Positions 10,097 through 18,374 of a stretch of 18,374 nt of DNA are shown one piece after another. Within the stretch, counting starts at the first letter, position 1, and each line of letters begins with the position of its first letter. The position numbers were made by a program, and so were the translations under genes. The notes under the pieces are model-generated. The model saw nothing but the letters and a program-made list of their open reading frames with translations, did not search any database and had not been told where the DNA came from. Location: assembly GCA_020847555.1 (NCBI GenBank), contig JADLBT010000406.1:1-18374 (forward strand), read 5' to 3'. The DNA comes from Gemmataceae bacterium. GTDB taxonomy: Bacteria; Planctomycetota; Planctomycetia; Gemmatales; Gemmataceae.

Positions 10097-13000
10097 ATGA
10101 GCTTTCTCAATCGCCACTTTCGTAACTGGCTCGATTCTTCCTCCCGCCGTTGCCGGGTGCCGTACCGCCGGTTGCAACTGGAGCCACTGGAGGATCGGGT
10201 ACTGCTGGCCAGCGATTTCCCCGACGTGATCAGCGTGGGCCGAACGCTGTCGTCATGGAGCGTCGCGGACATCCAGGACAACAAACTGAAGATCGACTAC
10301 ACGGTCTACAACCAGCAGGCCGAGGAAGTCAGCGGCGTGCTGTTGACCACGACACTCGAACCGGGGGTGAGTTTCGCCGATGCGACGGTGCTGCCCAACC
10401 GCAACGGCCAGGAGTTGGCCTGGAGTCTGGGGACGCTCGCCCCGTTCGGTCGAGCGAGCGTGCAGTTGACTGTTTCTTTCGCCGGCGTAGTTCCGCTTCA
10501 GGTTGATGATGGCGCCGAAGCCTTCGGCATGGTGAATGCCGCAGCAGTCAACGACGCCGCCAACCCGGCCAGGCTGCGCACCGACACCATCGATCCTGCC
10601 CTGCTTGCGGCGACGCCGGACGCGAACTGGGAGGATCCGTACATCCAGGCCAAGGCGGCGGAGCTGAATCAGGATGCGAATGAGATCTTCCAATTCTTGA
10701 CCCAGGAGATCGGGTACGAGTCCTACGTGGGTTCGTTGCGTGGAGCGCGGGGGACATTGTGGAGTGAAGCCGGGAATTCGTTGGATGAGGCGAGTTTGGG
10801 AGTGGCTCTGATGCGGGCGTCGGGCGTACCGGCGGGTTACGCCGAGGGAACGCTCTCGGATACTCAGGCCCAGGAGTTGATTCTTTCGATGTTCCCAGAA
10901 CCGTTGCGAATCACGGGGTTCATCCAAGCTGGCACCGACGTATCTGATCCCAAAAATGATCCCCAGTTATTGGCTGAGACGCGCGATCATTATTGGGTGA
11001 GGCTTGACACAGGCGCTGGGATGCAAGATGCCGATCCAGGATTTGTTGGAGCCTCGATCGGTCAGATATTTACAACAACTGTTGCCACATGGGAAGAAGT
11101 TCCAGATGCCTTGCGCCACAAGGTGACAATTCGACTGAGGCGTGAACTAACATCGCCGGGGATAGGGTTGTTGGGCAATGGCCAGGATATGGCGACGGCT
11201 CTTGAAGTCAATTTTAATCTGGCAGAGTTAGTCGGGCGCCCAATTACTCTTGGTTTTTTTGGTCAAACCCAATCGCTAAATAGCCCTACTTTTGGGTTGA
11301 CGAGGCATTACTATTCCCCGTATCTCTTGATTGCTGGCGATTCGGTGCACCCTGAGGAGGATGAGCTAATCAGAGGAACGGACTTCAGCGAGACAATCAC
11401 AACATTTCCGTATGGTCTCCAAATGCTCACAGGTTTGTTCTTGGAAGCTGATCTGATAGCACCTAATAGAGATATCGAAACTATTACAATAACAATCGCG
11501 GACCGCATTGGCCTGGAGGCCCGCACTCGCGGTAGCTCTACACCCTTGGATCTCTCAGATGCATTCTCGCCCCTAGTAACTTCGGCGGATCTAACTACGT
11601 TGAATATTCTCGCGGGAAAGCAGAACCTAAGATCTGTCTTGGTCAACAACCGTGAAATGACAGCTCTGGGAGATGCCTTTCAATCAGAAATCGTGGCAAT
11701 CAGAGAGCTTCGTGAGGGGCCGGAACGTGAACAACGAATGCAGGAACTCGCGAAGAAATTTACCGGGCTATTGATCTCAATGTCTCGCGCACGCCTGGCG
11801 CAGACTGCCGGTGGTTCTGATGTTGCCACAAATACCTTCGCCGAGGCAGCACTGATGAGGGCTTATTTCGACAGTCCTCGAGTTCACGCCCTACGCACCA
11901 AATCCAACACGGGGAATGAATCCGTGGCCTTCATCATGGATCTTCTCAGGAACGGAATTCGTTCCCAGGTGTACCCTGGGCAAGTTGCGGAAGCGGAACT
12001 CGGATTCCAGTTGAATCGTGGTATCGCTGATACGATTGTGGAATCTCTGGCAATAAAACCGGAGGAACAAGCGGGGAACTTGGTGGTAGCCACGGGCGTC
12101 ACTCGAGTATTCGAGTTAGCGGCCCAGCAGGGTCGATCTATTCACGTGATCACTCCAGCAGACCGCTCGCAACTTGAATTTTTTGAAATTCTTCCCGCTA
12201 CGAGAATATTCCTTGAGGAATCGCTGCGCTCCGGGGCCGTAATCCTCGCCCCAACGGGTCCGGTCGTTGTCGATGGGAATGCACGGTTCGCCTGGTTTGA
12301 GATCGATTTGCTGAGCGGAGAAACAATCGGACGGTTGGACGATGGGTCTCATGGAGCATTCGCACAGTATGCAGCCGTCGAAGCGGGCAACCCTGCGTTC
12401 AACCCATACAATCAGTTCGCCCTCGGAGCACTGGAAGCATTGGTTGGGGATGCGTCTGCAGTAGCAATTGCGAAATTCTTTGCTGGAGTATATATCTCAG
12501 CCCTTGGTTCAACCGGATCTGACCAGCTTGATTGGTGGTTGAAGTTCAAAGACATCCTGCTTGCCATGCTCGACACCGTGGCGCTCATTGTGGAAGGACC
12601 ACCGTTACCTCCATCGTTCAAGCTGGGATTTTTCATGGGCCTGTCCTTCGGTTACTTCTACGCCGCCGACCCGCCTGTCGATGGCTTTTTACTCTCGCCA
12701 ACCCCCCATAAGGAACTCCAGAATCTTCAAAATGGGAATGCCTCGCTCGCCATTGGTGTCGTCCCTGATCCGCTGTTCCATATTCAGCGAAACGGAGCGG
12801 AGGTACGCACGGTGTTTCGCCTGGGAATCAAAAACACTGGAACCGTGGCGGAAACCTACACCATCGCTCTGCGCGATGTCACCTCAGGATTCGTGGGCGA
12901 GTCAAGCGTCCCCGAGATTACCATTCCTCCCGGCGAAACAGCCGAGGTCGGGCTTGCCCTGCGGCCCATGGGAGATATCAGCGCGCCTGGCTCATATGGT

Positions 13001-16000
13001 ATTTTTCGTGTAACTGTCACACCGAGTCATTCTCCAGGAAATGCCATCACGCAAATCGTTCCGTTTGCGGTCCCCGAAATCCACGGCGTCGAGTTTGAAC
13101 TCCCCACGGATGTCCCAGCATTCGTGGGTACGCCGGTTTCTGTCCCATTCACTCTCACATCGACTGGCAACATCCCCCAGGAAGTGCGTTTCAACATCGA
13201 CACAAAGGATGGAATGACGATCAGCGGCTTGAATGATCTCACGCTCAACCCAGGCGAGGTCGTTACACAGACGCTTACCCTAACGCCAGACCCAGATCGT
13301 CCGCTTTCCAGTCATCTGGGTGCGAACATTACAGCTGAGTTCGGTGCGCAGTTGTCCAAAAGGCTGTCGATTGCCGTCCAACTCGTCGTTCCTGGTGCAG
13401 ACGCAATCGCCAACGCCTCGGCCGCCGCCGAGCGACTTGGGAATGCTGACCTCGCCAATCGCCTCGACGACCTCAGCATCGTCCTGACCAACCTCGTGCA
13501 AGATCCCACCAGCCCCGTCTTCAAGTCACAATCCCTCGCCGCCCTCGATAGCATCCTCTCCCTCCTCGCCATCGACGAAAAGTTCGTCGCCTACGTCGAT
13601 CCGCTCGCCGCCGCCCGCGACCAACTCGCCGCCGCGACGGCCACCGCCGACATCCAGGCCGCCATCCTGGCTCTCGGCGCCGCTCTCGACGACTTCGCCG
13701 TCGTCGTCACCAACCTTGCCCGGCACAACTTCACGGTCGATCTCTTCCCGGACAGCGGCATCGCCCAGCCGCTGCTTCCGGTGAACTACGCTATTCAAGT
13801 TCAGAACACCGGCACCGAAGCCACCACCTACAACCTCGATGTCTCCGGTCTGCCGGCCAGCGTGTCCCGCCAGTTCAACACCACTTCGCTCACCATCGCC
13901 CCAGGGCAGATCGGCGCGGCGATCCTGACGCTGACGCAGACGTCCAACACGGAATTGCTCACCTTCGCTTTCAACGTCAATGTCAGTGTCGCCGGCGTCA
14001 CGCCCGAGATCCGCAAGTCAACGATCGGCACCATGCAGGCGCGGCGCGAACACGTCTCGGTCACGGACGTCATCGCCACGCCGCCGTTCGGCAATCCGGG
14101 TACGAACGTCGCCGTTTCCGCGAAGATCCTCAACGCGGTCAATCGCCGGCAGGACGTGCGTGTGTCGTTCCTCGTCCGTAATCCGAGCGGCCAGCAGGTC
14201 TTCGCCTCGACGGCGGTCGCCGCGACGCTGACCGTGCAAGCCTCCGTGCTCAATGTCGCCCTCGGTTCGCTCGACACGACCGGCTTCGCCGAGGGGCAGT
14301 ACACCGTCGCGGTCTCCGTCACCGATCTCAGCGGCAATCCAATCCCCGGCGGAACGGGGCAAACGACCCTGCTCGTCGGCTCACCGATCAGCGCCGCGCT
14401 GACTGTTACTCCGCAAGCATTGCCGCCGGGCACCAGCACAGTCACCAACACCCTCGACATTACCGCCCTCGTGGCCCCGGCGGAGCAACTCAAGTTCGTT
14501 GGCTCACTCACGGAACGGATTTTCAGCGGGGATCCGTGGTCGCTGAACGGCTCCGACGTCGTCGTCAACGGCAACTACGTCTATTTCGCCGACGCGTTCG
14601 TCACCATCACCGTGGACGTCAGCAACCCGGCCATGCCGACCCACGTCGGACCGCTCCTCGGCTTCGCCCAGAACCTCAGTGTCGCTGGCAGCCGCCTCGT
14701 CAGTGCGACGCCGCAGAGCGGTGGTTTCGCGCTGAGGCTCTTCGACGTCGCCAATCCCGCGAGCCCCGTGCAGCGCGGGGCGGCGGCCTTCCCGTATGTG
14801 CGAGCCCCCGGGGGTTTGGACGTGATCGGGAACGAGGCCTTCGTCAGCACCAACCTGGTGATCCTGGGGGCCAACCGCGACATCACCGAACAATTCGGAG
14901 ACATCCTCGCCATCGACCTGACATTACCTCTCAACAACAACTCCCTCGATGACGTGTTATTCAACACGTTCGGCGACGTGTCATCTGAGGACGAAGAGTT
15001 CGGAATCCCACGCAACGGCGGGCGGTTCAACCACTTCGGCCTGGCCGCTGCCGATGCCAGCACACTCTACGCCGCCACCACGACCTCGACCGGCACCAAC
15101 GTCAACCTCGATGAGAACGGCAACCCGGCCAAGGGGATCGTCCGCATCATCGACGTCAGCGATCCGACGAATCTGACCCAGGTTGGCCAGGTCGAGATTC
15201 CGGGCACGATCATGGTCCAAGGAGTCACCATCGACGGTAACCGCGCTTATGTGCTGGGCAGCCAGGGCGGCTGGAAAGACCCGTTCATCAACAGCAGCGA
15301 CATCGGCCCGGTCGGCAACGTGGTCATGGCCGTCCTCGACATCTCCGACATTCGCAACCCAACGGTGATCGGCACGCCGACGGTCCTCAACCGCTACGCC
15401 CGCGGCATGGCTGGGCTGGTCGCGCTGCCCGGCAAACAGTTCGCGTTCGGCAGCTATGGCACGTTGACCGACACGCCCCAACTGTACCTCATCGACGCCA
15501 GCGACCCCACGAACCTGACGGTGCGAAAGCAGATCGACGCCCCAGGGCAGATTCGCGGCCTGAGCAGCGACGGCGATTACCTGTACGCGGCGACCAGCGA
15601 GGGGCTGTTCATTTACGCACTCGGCCACCCGGACATCCCGGTCACGGCAGCGGTGCAAATTCCCAACAACAGCGGCGTGGCGGTGGACCCCGGCTCGTTC
15701 AATGTGGCGCCCACGACTATCATCTCCGGCCCCAATTTCGACACGCTGGTGTGGCAAACCTCGTTGACCGAAGCCAACCCCACCCGCTCGTTCACCTGGC
15801 AGAGCACCGTCACCGCCCTGCAGCCAGGCGAATCGCGCCCCGTCACCGGCGCGACCACCCTCGACTTCGTCGCCAAGGGGACGGCGAGCCAGGTGACGCT
15901 GCCGCCGCGGGAAGTCTTCGCCGGGCAGGTGCTGGCACTCACTCCGGCCGCGCAAACGGTCCGGCCAGCCGGGGCCGCGGCCTACACCCTCACGGTCGCC

Positions 16001-18374
16001 AACCCGACCGCGTCCGGCGTCACCTACGACCTGTCCGTGCAGGGCGTGCCGCAAGCATGGGTCGCTCTCCCGGCCCAGGTCTTCGTGCCAGCCGGCGGCT
16101 CGGTCAATGTCCCGCTGGCGCTCACGTCCGACCCCTTCGCTCCGCTCACCGAGTTCGGCTTCGTGGTCAGCGCCGCCGTGAGCGGCGTGTCCAGCTCGGT
16201 GCAGGGCGCGCTCACCTTGCAGGGAGCCGCAGTGTTGCCGCCCGTCCAGGCCGAGGCGCACGGCGTCGTTGTGGCCCTCACACCCACGCAGGCCGTCGCC
16301 GGACAGGGCACCCCTGCGCTCTACACCGTGCGGCTCACCAATACCGGCAGCGTCACCGAGACGTTCCGCCTGACGACCGACCTGCCCGCAGGCTTCACCG
16401 CAACCTTCGGCCAAACGGTCGTCGAGGTGCCGCCCGGAGCCAGCAATTTCCGCGACGTGACGCTGACGGTCGTGCCCGCTCTCGGCACGACGGCCGGCGA
16501 CCAGCCCTTCGTCGTCACGGCCACCTCGACGACACTGGCCGCCGTCCGCGACACGGCGAGCGGCACGGCGACCGTCGTCGCCAGTGGCGTGAACGTGGCT
16601 CTCAGTCCGGCGTCCGGCCCGCCCAACAGCCCCTTCCAGCTGACCGTGACCAACACCGGACAGGTTCACGACACCTTCGACCTGTCGCTGACTGGACCGT
16701 CCGCCCTGGTCGCCAGCCTCGACATGAGTCAGGTGACCCTCGACTCCGGCGACTTCAAGGTGGTCCCGATCACCACCAGCACCGTCGATTTCGCCCTGCC
16801 GGGGCCGCTCAACCTGATGGGCGTTGCCCAGTCGATCACCAACCCGGCCGTGCGAGTCGGCGCCGCGGCCGCCCTCAGCATCCCGGCGACGACCGGGCTG
16901 ACAGCCCACTTCGATCCCGCCGCCCGGGTGCTGCCGGTGCCCGGCCCATCGTCTTTCCTGCTGCTGGTCGAGAATACCGGCAACACCGAGGACAGCTACA
17001 CGGCGACCATCACCAGGACCAGCGGTTCCGTCACCGCCAACCTCAGCGGCCTGGACGGGCAGCCGACGCAGACGATTCCCGTCTTCCGCCTGCCGGGCCT
17101 GTCCACCGGCGCGATCCTGGTGCAGACGAACCTGGCCGCCGTCGGGCAGGGCGACGTCCGGGTTCAGGTGCAGTCCCTCAGCGACCCGACTCGCAGTTCG
17201 ATCGCGACGGCCACGGTCAGCGCCGTGGCGCCGGCCGACACCACGCCGCCGACCAGCAGCGTGGCGCCGCTGCCAGCCGTCAGCCCCACCACGTTCACCG
17301 TCAGCTGGTCGGGCAGCGACGAGGTCGGCGGCTCGGGTCTGGCGACCTTCGACGTCTTCGTCAGTGACAACGGCGGCCCGTTTACGCCGTTCCTGACGGG
17401 CACAACGCAGACCGCGGCCGCCTTCACCGGGGTGGCCGGCCACATCTACGGCTTCTCCAGCGTGGCGACCGACAACGCCGGCAACCGTCAGCCGACGCCC
17501 GCCGCAGCCCAGGCTTCGACCCAGGTCGAGGTGCCGCCGCTGCCGCCGCCGTCGGACCCACCCCCGCCATCGGGCCAACGCCCCGCGTCGCTCCGGACTA
17601 CCATCGGCGTCGTCAGTCCGCGTGGGGGGTTCGGTCAGCCGCCGGCAACGTGGTATCTGCGCAACAGCAACAGCCCGGGAACCCCGGACACCGCTCCGTT
17701 CGCCTACGGCTTCCAGGACTGGGTGTGGCTGTCCGGCGACTGGAACGGCGACCGCGTCACGACCCTCGGCGTCTTCGATCCCGTCGGCCAGTTCGGCCAG
17801 CCGCCGGCCACCTGGTATCTGCGCGACAGCAACAGCCAGGGGGTTCCTGACGTGGCGCCCTTCGCCTACGGCGGCCCCAACTGGATCCCGGTGGCGGGCG
17901 ACTGGGACGGCGATGGGGTGACGACCATCGGCGTCGTCGAGCCGACCACCATGACGTGGTATCTGAAGAACAGCAACAGTCCCGGCGCCCCGGACATCGC
18001 GCCCTTCCGCTACGGCCATCCGGGCTGGATCCCCGTGGTCGGCGACTGGGACGGCGATGGCATCACTACCATTGGCGTGTACAGCCCCAACGGGGGCTTT
18101 GGCCAGCCGGCGGCGACCTGGTATCTGCGCAACAGCAACAGCCCCGGTGCTCCGGACATCGCGCCCTTCGCCTACGGCTCCGCGGATTGGGTGCCGCTGG
18201 CGGGCGACTGGGACGGCGACGGTATCGACAGCATCGGCGTCTTCGATCCCTTCGGGCAGTTCGGGCAGGCGGCGGCAACCTGGTATCTGAAGAACAGCAA
18301 CAGCCCGGGGGCGCCGGATTACGGCCCCTTCGCCTACGGCGCGGCTGGCTGGCGGCCCGTCGTTGGCGACTGGG
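10097..18374 (+). CDS. Giant exported multidomain protein (LEPLEDR leader, transglutaminase-like, LVIVD, repeat tail), 3' end outside window
   Basis: The frame is open for 2759 codons from ATG 10097 to the window end with no stop. Residues 1-39 have the planctomycete export leader: basic residues, then LEPLEDRVLLAS (28-39). About 40-150 is a beta-sandwich. Residues 177-315 are transglutaminase-like, with a GTLWSEAGNSLDEA motif, His298 in DHYWV and Asp311/313; the catalytic Cys position appears to be Ser228. Residues 315-900 are unrecognised, 900-1095 are beta-sandwich and 1096-1210 helical. More sandwiches lie at 1225-1460, then LVIVD-type propeller blades at 1478-1850 (FDVANP, IIDVSDP, LDISDI, LIDASDP). 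NTG-containing sandwich domains follow at 1900-2375, an FN3/Ig-like domain at 2378-2470, a Pro-rich linker at 2477-2499, and repeats from 2504. I read no cysteine after Cys19. The role is probably surface adhesion or matrix; no partner is known. The sigma-kinase operon ends 194 bp upstream. Confidence 0.9.
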   Translation, partial: MSFLNRHFRNWLDSSSRRCRVPYRRLQLEPLEDRVLLASDFPDVISVGRTLSSWSVADIQDNKLKIDYTVYNQQAEEVSGVLLTTTLEPGVSFADATVLPNRNGQELAWSLGTLAPFGRASVQLTVSFAGVVPLQVDDGAEAFGMVNAAAVNDAANPARLRTDTIDPALLAATPDANWEDPYIQAKAAELNQDANEIFQFLTQEIGYESYVGSLRGARGTLWSEAGNSLDEASLGVALMRASGVPAGYAEGTLSDTQAQELILSMFPEPLRITGFIQAGTDVSDPKNDPQLLAETRDHYWVRLDTGAGMQDADPGFVGASIGQIFTTTVATWEEVPDALRHKVTIRLRRELTSPGIGLLGNGQDMATALEVNFNLAELVGRPITLGFFGQTQSLNSPTFGLTRHYYSPYLLIAGDSVHPEEDELIRGTDFSETITTFPYGLQMLTGLFLEADLIAPNRDIETITITIADRIGLEARTRGSSTPLDLSDAFSPLVTSADLTTLNILAGKQNLRSVLVNNREMTALGDAFQSEIVAIRELREGPEREQRMQELAKKFTGLLISMSRARLAQTAGGSDVATNTFAEAALMRAYFDSPRVHALRTKSNTGNESVAFIMDLLRNGIRSQVYPGQVAEAELGFQLNRGIADTIVESLAIKPEEQAGNLVVATGVTRVFELAAQQGRSIHVITPADRSQLEFFEILPATRIFLEESLRSGAVILAPTGPVVVDGNARFAWFEIDLLSGETIGRLDDGSHGAFAQYAAVEAGNPAFNPYNQFALGALEALVGDASAVAIAKFFAGVYISALGSTGSDQLDWWLKFKDILLAMLDTVALIVEGPPLPPSFKLGFFMGLSFGYFYAADPPVDGFLLSPTPHKELQNLQNGNASLAIGVVPDPLFHIQRNGAEVRTVFRLGIKNTGTVAETYTIALRDVTSGFVGESSVPEITIPPGETAEVGLALRPMGDISAPGSYGIFRVTVTPSHSPGNAITQIVPFAVPEIHGVEFELPTDVPAFVGTPVSVPFTLTSTGNIPQEVRFNIDTKDGMTISGLNDLTLNPGEVVTQTLTLTPDPDRPLSSHLGANITAEFGAQLSKRLSIAVQLVVPGADAIANASAAAERLGNADLANRLDDLSIVLTNLVQDPTSPVFKSQSLAALDSILSLLAIDEKFVAYVDPLAAARDQLAAATATADIQAAILALGAALDDFAVVVTNLARHNFTVDLFPDSGIAQPLLPVNYAIQVQNTGTEATTYNLDVSGLPASVSRQFNTTSLTIAPGQIGAAILTLTQTSNTELLTFAFNVNVSVAGVTPEIRKSTIGTMQARREHVSVTDVIATPPFGNPGTNVAVSAKILNAVNRRQDVRVSFLVRNPSGQQVFASTAVAATLTVQASVLNVALGSLDTTGFAEGQYTVAVSVTDLSGNPIPGGTGQTTLLVGSPISAALTVTPQALPPGTSTVTNTLDITALVAPAEQLKFVGSLTERIFSGDPWSLNGSDVVVNGNYVYFADAFVTITVDVSNPAMPTHVGPLLGFAQNLSVAGSRLVSATPQSGGFALRLFDVANPASPVQRGAAAFPYVRAPGGLDVIGNEAFVSTNLVILGANRDITEQFGDILAIDLTLPLNNNSLDDVLFNTFGDVSSEDEEFGIPRNGGRFNHFGLAAADASTLYAATTTSTGTNVNLDENGNPAKGIVRIIDVSDPTNLTQVGQVEIPGTIMVQGVTIDGNRAYVLGSQGGWKDPFINSSDIGPVGNVVMAVLDISDIRNPTVIGTPTVLNRYARGMAGLVALPGKQFAFGSYGTLTDTPQLYLIDASDPTNLTVRKQIDAPGQIRGLSSDGDYLYAATSEGLFIYALGHPDIPVTAAVQIPNNSGVAVDPGSFNVAPTTIISGPNFDTLVWQTSLTEANPTRSFTWQSTVTALQPGESRPVTGATTLDFVAKGTASQVTLPPREVFAGQVLALTPAAQTVRPAGAAAYTLTVANPTASGVTYDLSVQGVPQAWVALPAQVFVPAGGSVNVPLALTSDPFAPLTEFGFVVSAAVSGVSSSVQGALTLQGAAVLPPVQAEAHGVVVALTPTQAVAGQGTPALYTVRLTNTGSVTETFRLTTDLPAGFTATFGQTVVEVPPGASNFRDVTLTVVPALGTTAGDQPFVVTATSTTLAAVRDTASGTATVVASGVNVALSPASGPPNSPFQLTVTNTGQVHDTFDLSLTGPSALVASLDMSQVTLDSGDFKVVPITTSTVDFALPGPLNLMGVAQSITNPAVRVGAAAALSIPATTGLTAHFDPAARVLPVPGPSSFLLLVENTGNTEDSYTATITRTSGSVTANLSGLDGQPTQTIPVFRLPGLSTGAILVQTNLAAVGQGDVRVQVQSLSDPTRSSIATATVSAVAPADTTPPTSSVAPLPAVSPTTFTVSWSGSDEVGGSGLATFDVFVSDNGGPFTPFLTGTTQTAAAFTGVAGHIYGFSSVATDNAGNRQPTPAAAQASTQVEVPPLPPPSDPPPPSGQRPASLRTTIGVVSPRGGFGQPPATWYLRNSNSPGTPDTAPFAYGFQDWVWLSGDWNGDRVTTLGVFDPVGQFGQPPATWYLRDSNSQGVPDVAPFAYGGPNWIPVAGDWDGDGVTTIGVVEPTTMTWYLKNSNSPGAPDIAPFRYGHPGWIPVVGDWDGDGITTIGVYSPNGGFGQPAATWYLRNSNSPGAPDIAPFAYGSADWVPLAGDWDGDGIDSIGVFDPFGQFGQAAATWYLKNSNSPGAPDYGPFAYGAAGWRPVVGDW
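10860..13380 (+). other. Low-GC, unusual-codon segment inside the giant gene
   Basis: Sample 60-base lines here are about 45-50% G+C (for example 47% at 11221 and 45% at 11461), while lines further down the gene reach about 70%. Codons ATA, AGA, CTA and TTA recur here and are nearly absent from the flanking parts. The reading frame passes through both borders without a break. The segment covers the end of the transglutaminase-like domain, the unrecognised region and the first NTG sandwich domain. Confidence 0.75.
17606..18374 (+). repeat. Tandem FG-GAP/VCBS-like repeats at the end of the giant protein
   Basis: Five copies of a unit containing TWYLRNSNSPG, PD.APFAYG and GDWDGDG...IGV are visible. 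The conserved TGG codon of TWYL falls at 17651, 17813, 17957, 18119 and 18281, so the periods are 162, 144, 162 and 162 bp (54, 48, 54 and 54 residues). The short third unit has lost a six-residue GGFGQP-type segment. The DxDGDG loops suggest calcium binding, as in integrin-like FG-GAP repeats; the first copy is degraded (GDWNGDR). The array runs past the window edge. Confidence 0.85.

Noticed and set aside
15751..17367. 538-codon plus-strand frame inside the giant gene
   Set aside because: Out-of-frame Arg/Pro-rich shadow; the main frame continues through with NTG-type beta-sandwich motifs.
14981..18019. 1012-codon open frame on the minus strand
   Set aside because: It lies opposite the giant gene, is rich in Arg/Gly/His and shows no domain. 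It is a GC-driven shadow of the plus frame, which has clear domains and repeats.

Overview
This is a GC-rich window (about 65-70% G+C by eye) that looks like a planctomycete chromosome, most likely a Gemmata-type member of the Planctomycetota. Four independent signs point there: an ECF sigma factor of the planctomycete type directly followed by a membrane Ser/Thr kinase with a TPR-type tail; a small secreted protein of the planctomycete TIGR03067 kind; a giant exported protein whose N-terminus carries the LEPLEDR-x-LL leader motif; and TPR-rich, lineage-restricted proteins. No tRNA, rRNA, CRISPR array or insertion sequence was seen.

Layout. Positions 1-1977 (minus) hold the N-terminal 659 codons of a large protein cut by the window edge; part of it resembles the barrel of GH38-type glycosidases. 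A 207-bp divergent gap (1978-2184) carries two strong hairpins nested inside an 11-bp long-range inverted repeat. A 776-residue TPR protein follows on plus (2185-4515). It converges on a minus-strand pair: cysK (5020-5985), with a good promoter, and downstream of it a secreted TIGR03067-type protein (4542-4970). About 650 bp without a convincing gene (5986-6638) separate cysK from the second half.

The second half is one plus-strand locus: ECF sigma factor (6639-7214), Ser/Thr kinase (7221-9902, 6 bp later) and, after 194 bp, a giant exported multidomain protein (10097 to beyond 18374, at least 2759 codons, no stop reached). The giant protein has a leader motif, a transglutaminase-like domain that seems to lack its catalytic cysteine, a long unrecognised part, many beta-sandwich domains, an LVIVD-type propeller, a Pro-rich linker and C-terminal repeats of about 54 residues with DxDGDG loops. 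I read only one cysteine, in the leader. About 2.5 kb of this gene (10860-13380) is clearly lower in GC and uses codons its flanks avoid, so the gene looks mosaic.

The most reasonable working picture is an envelope signalling module (sigma plus kinase) beside a giant surface or matrix protein. A regulatory link between them is inference only. The other genes are cysteine biosynthesis and lineage-specific proteins of unknown role.
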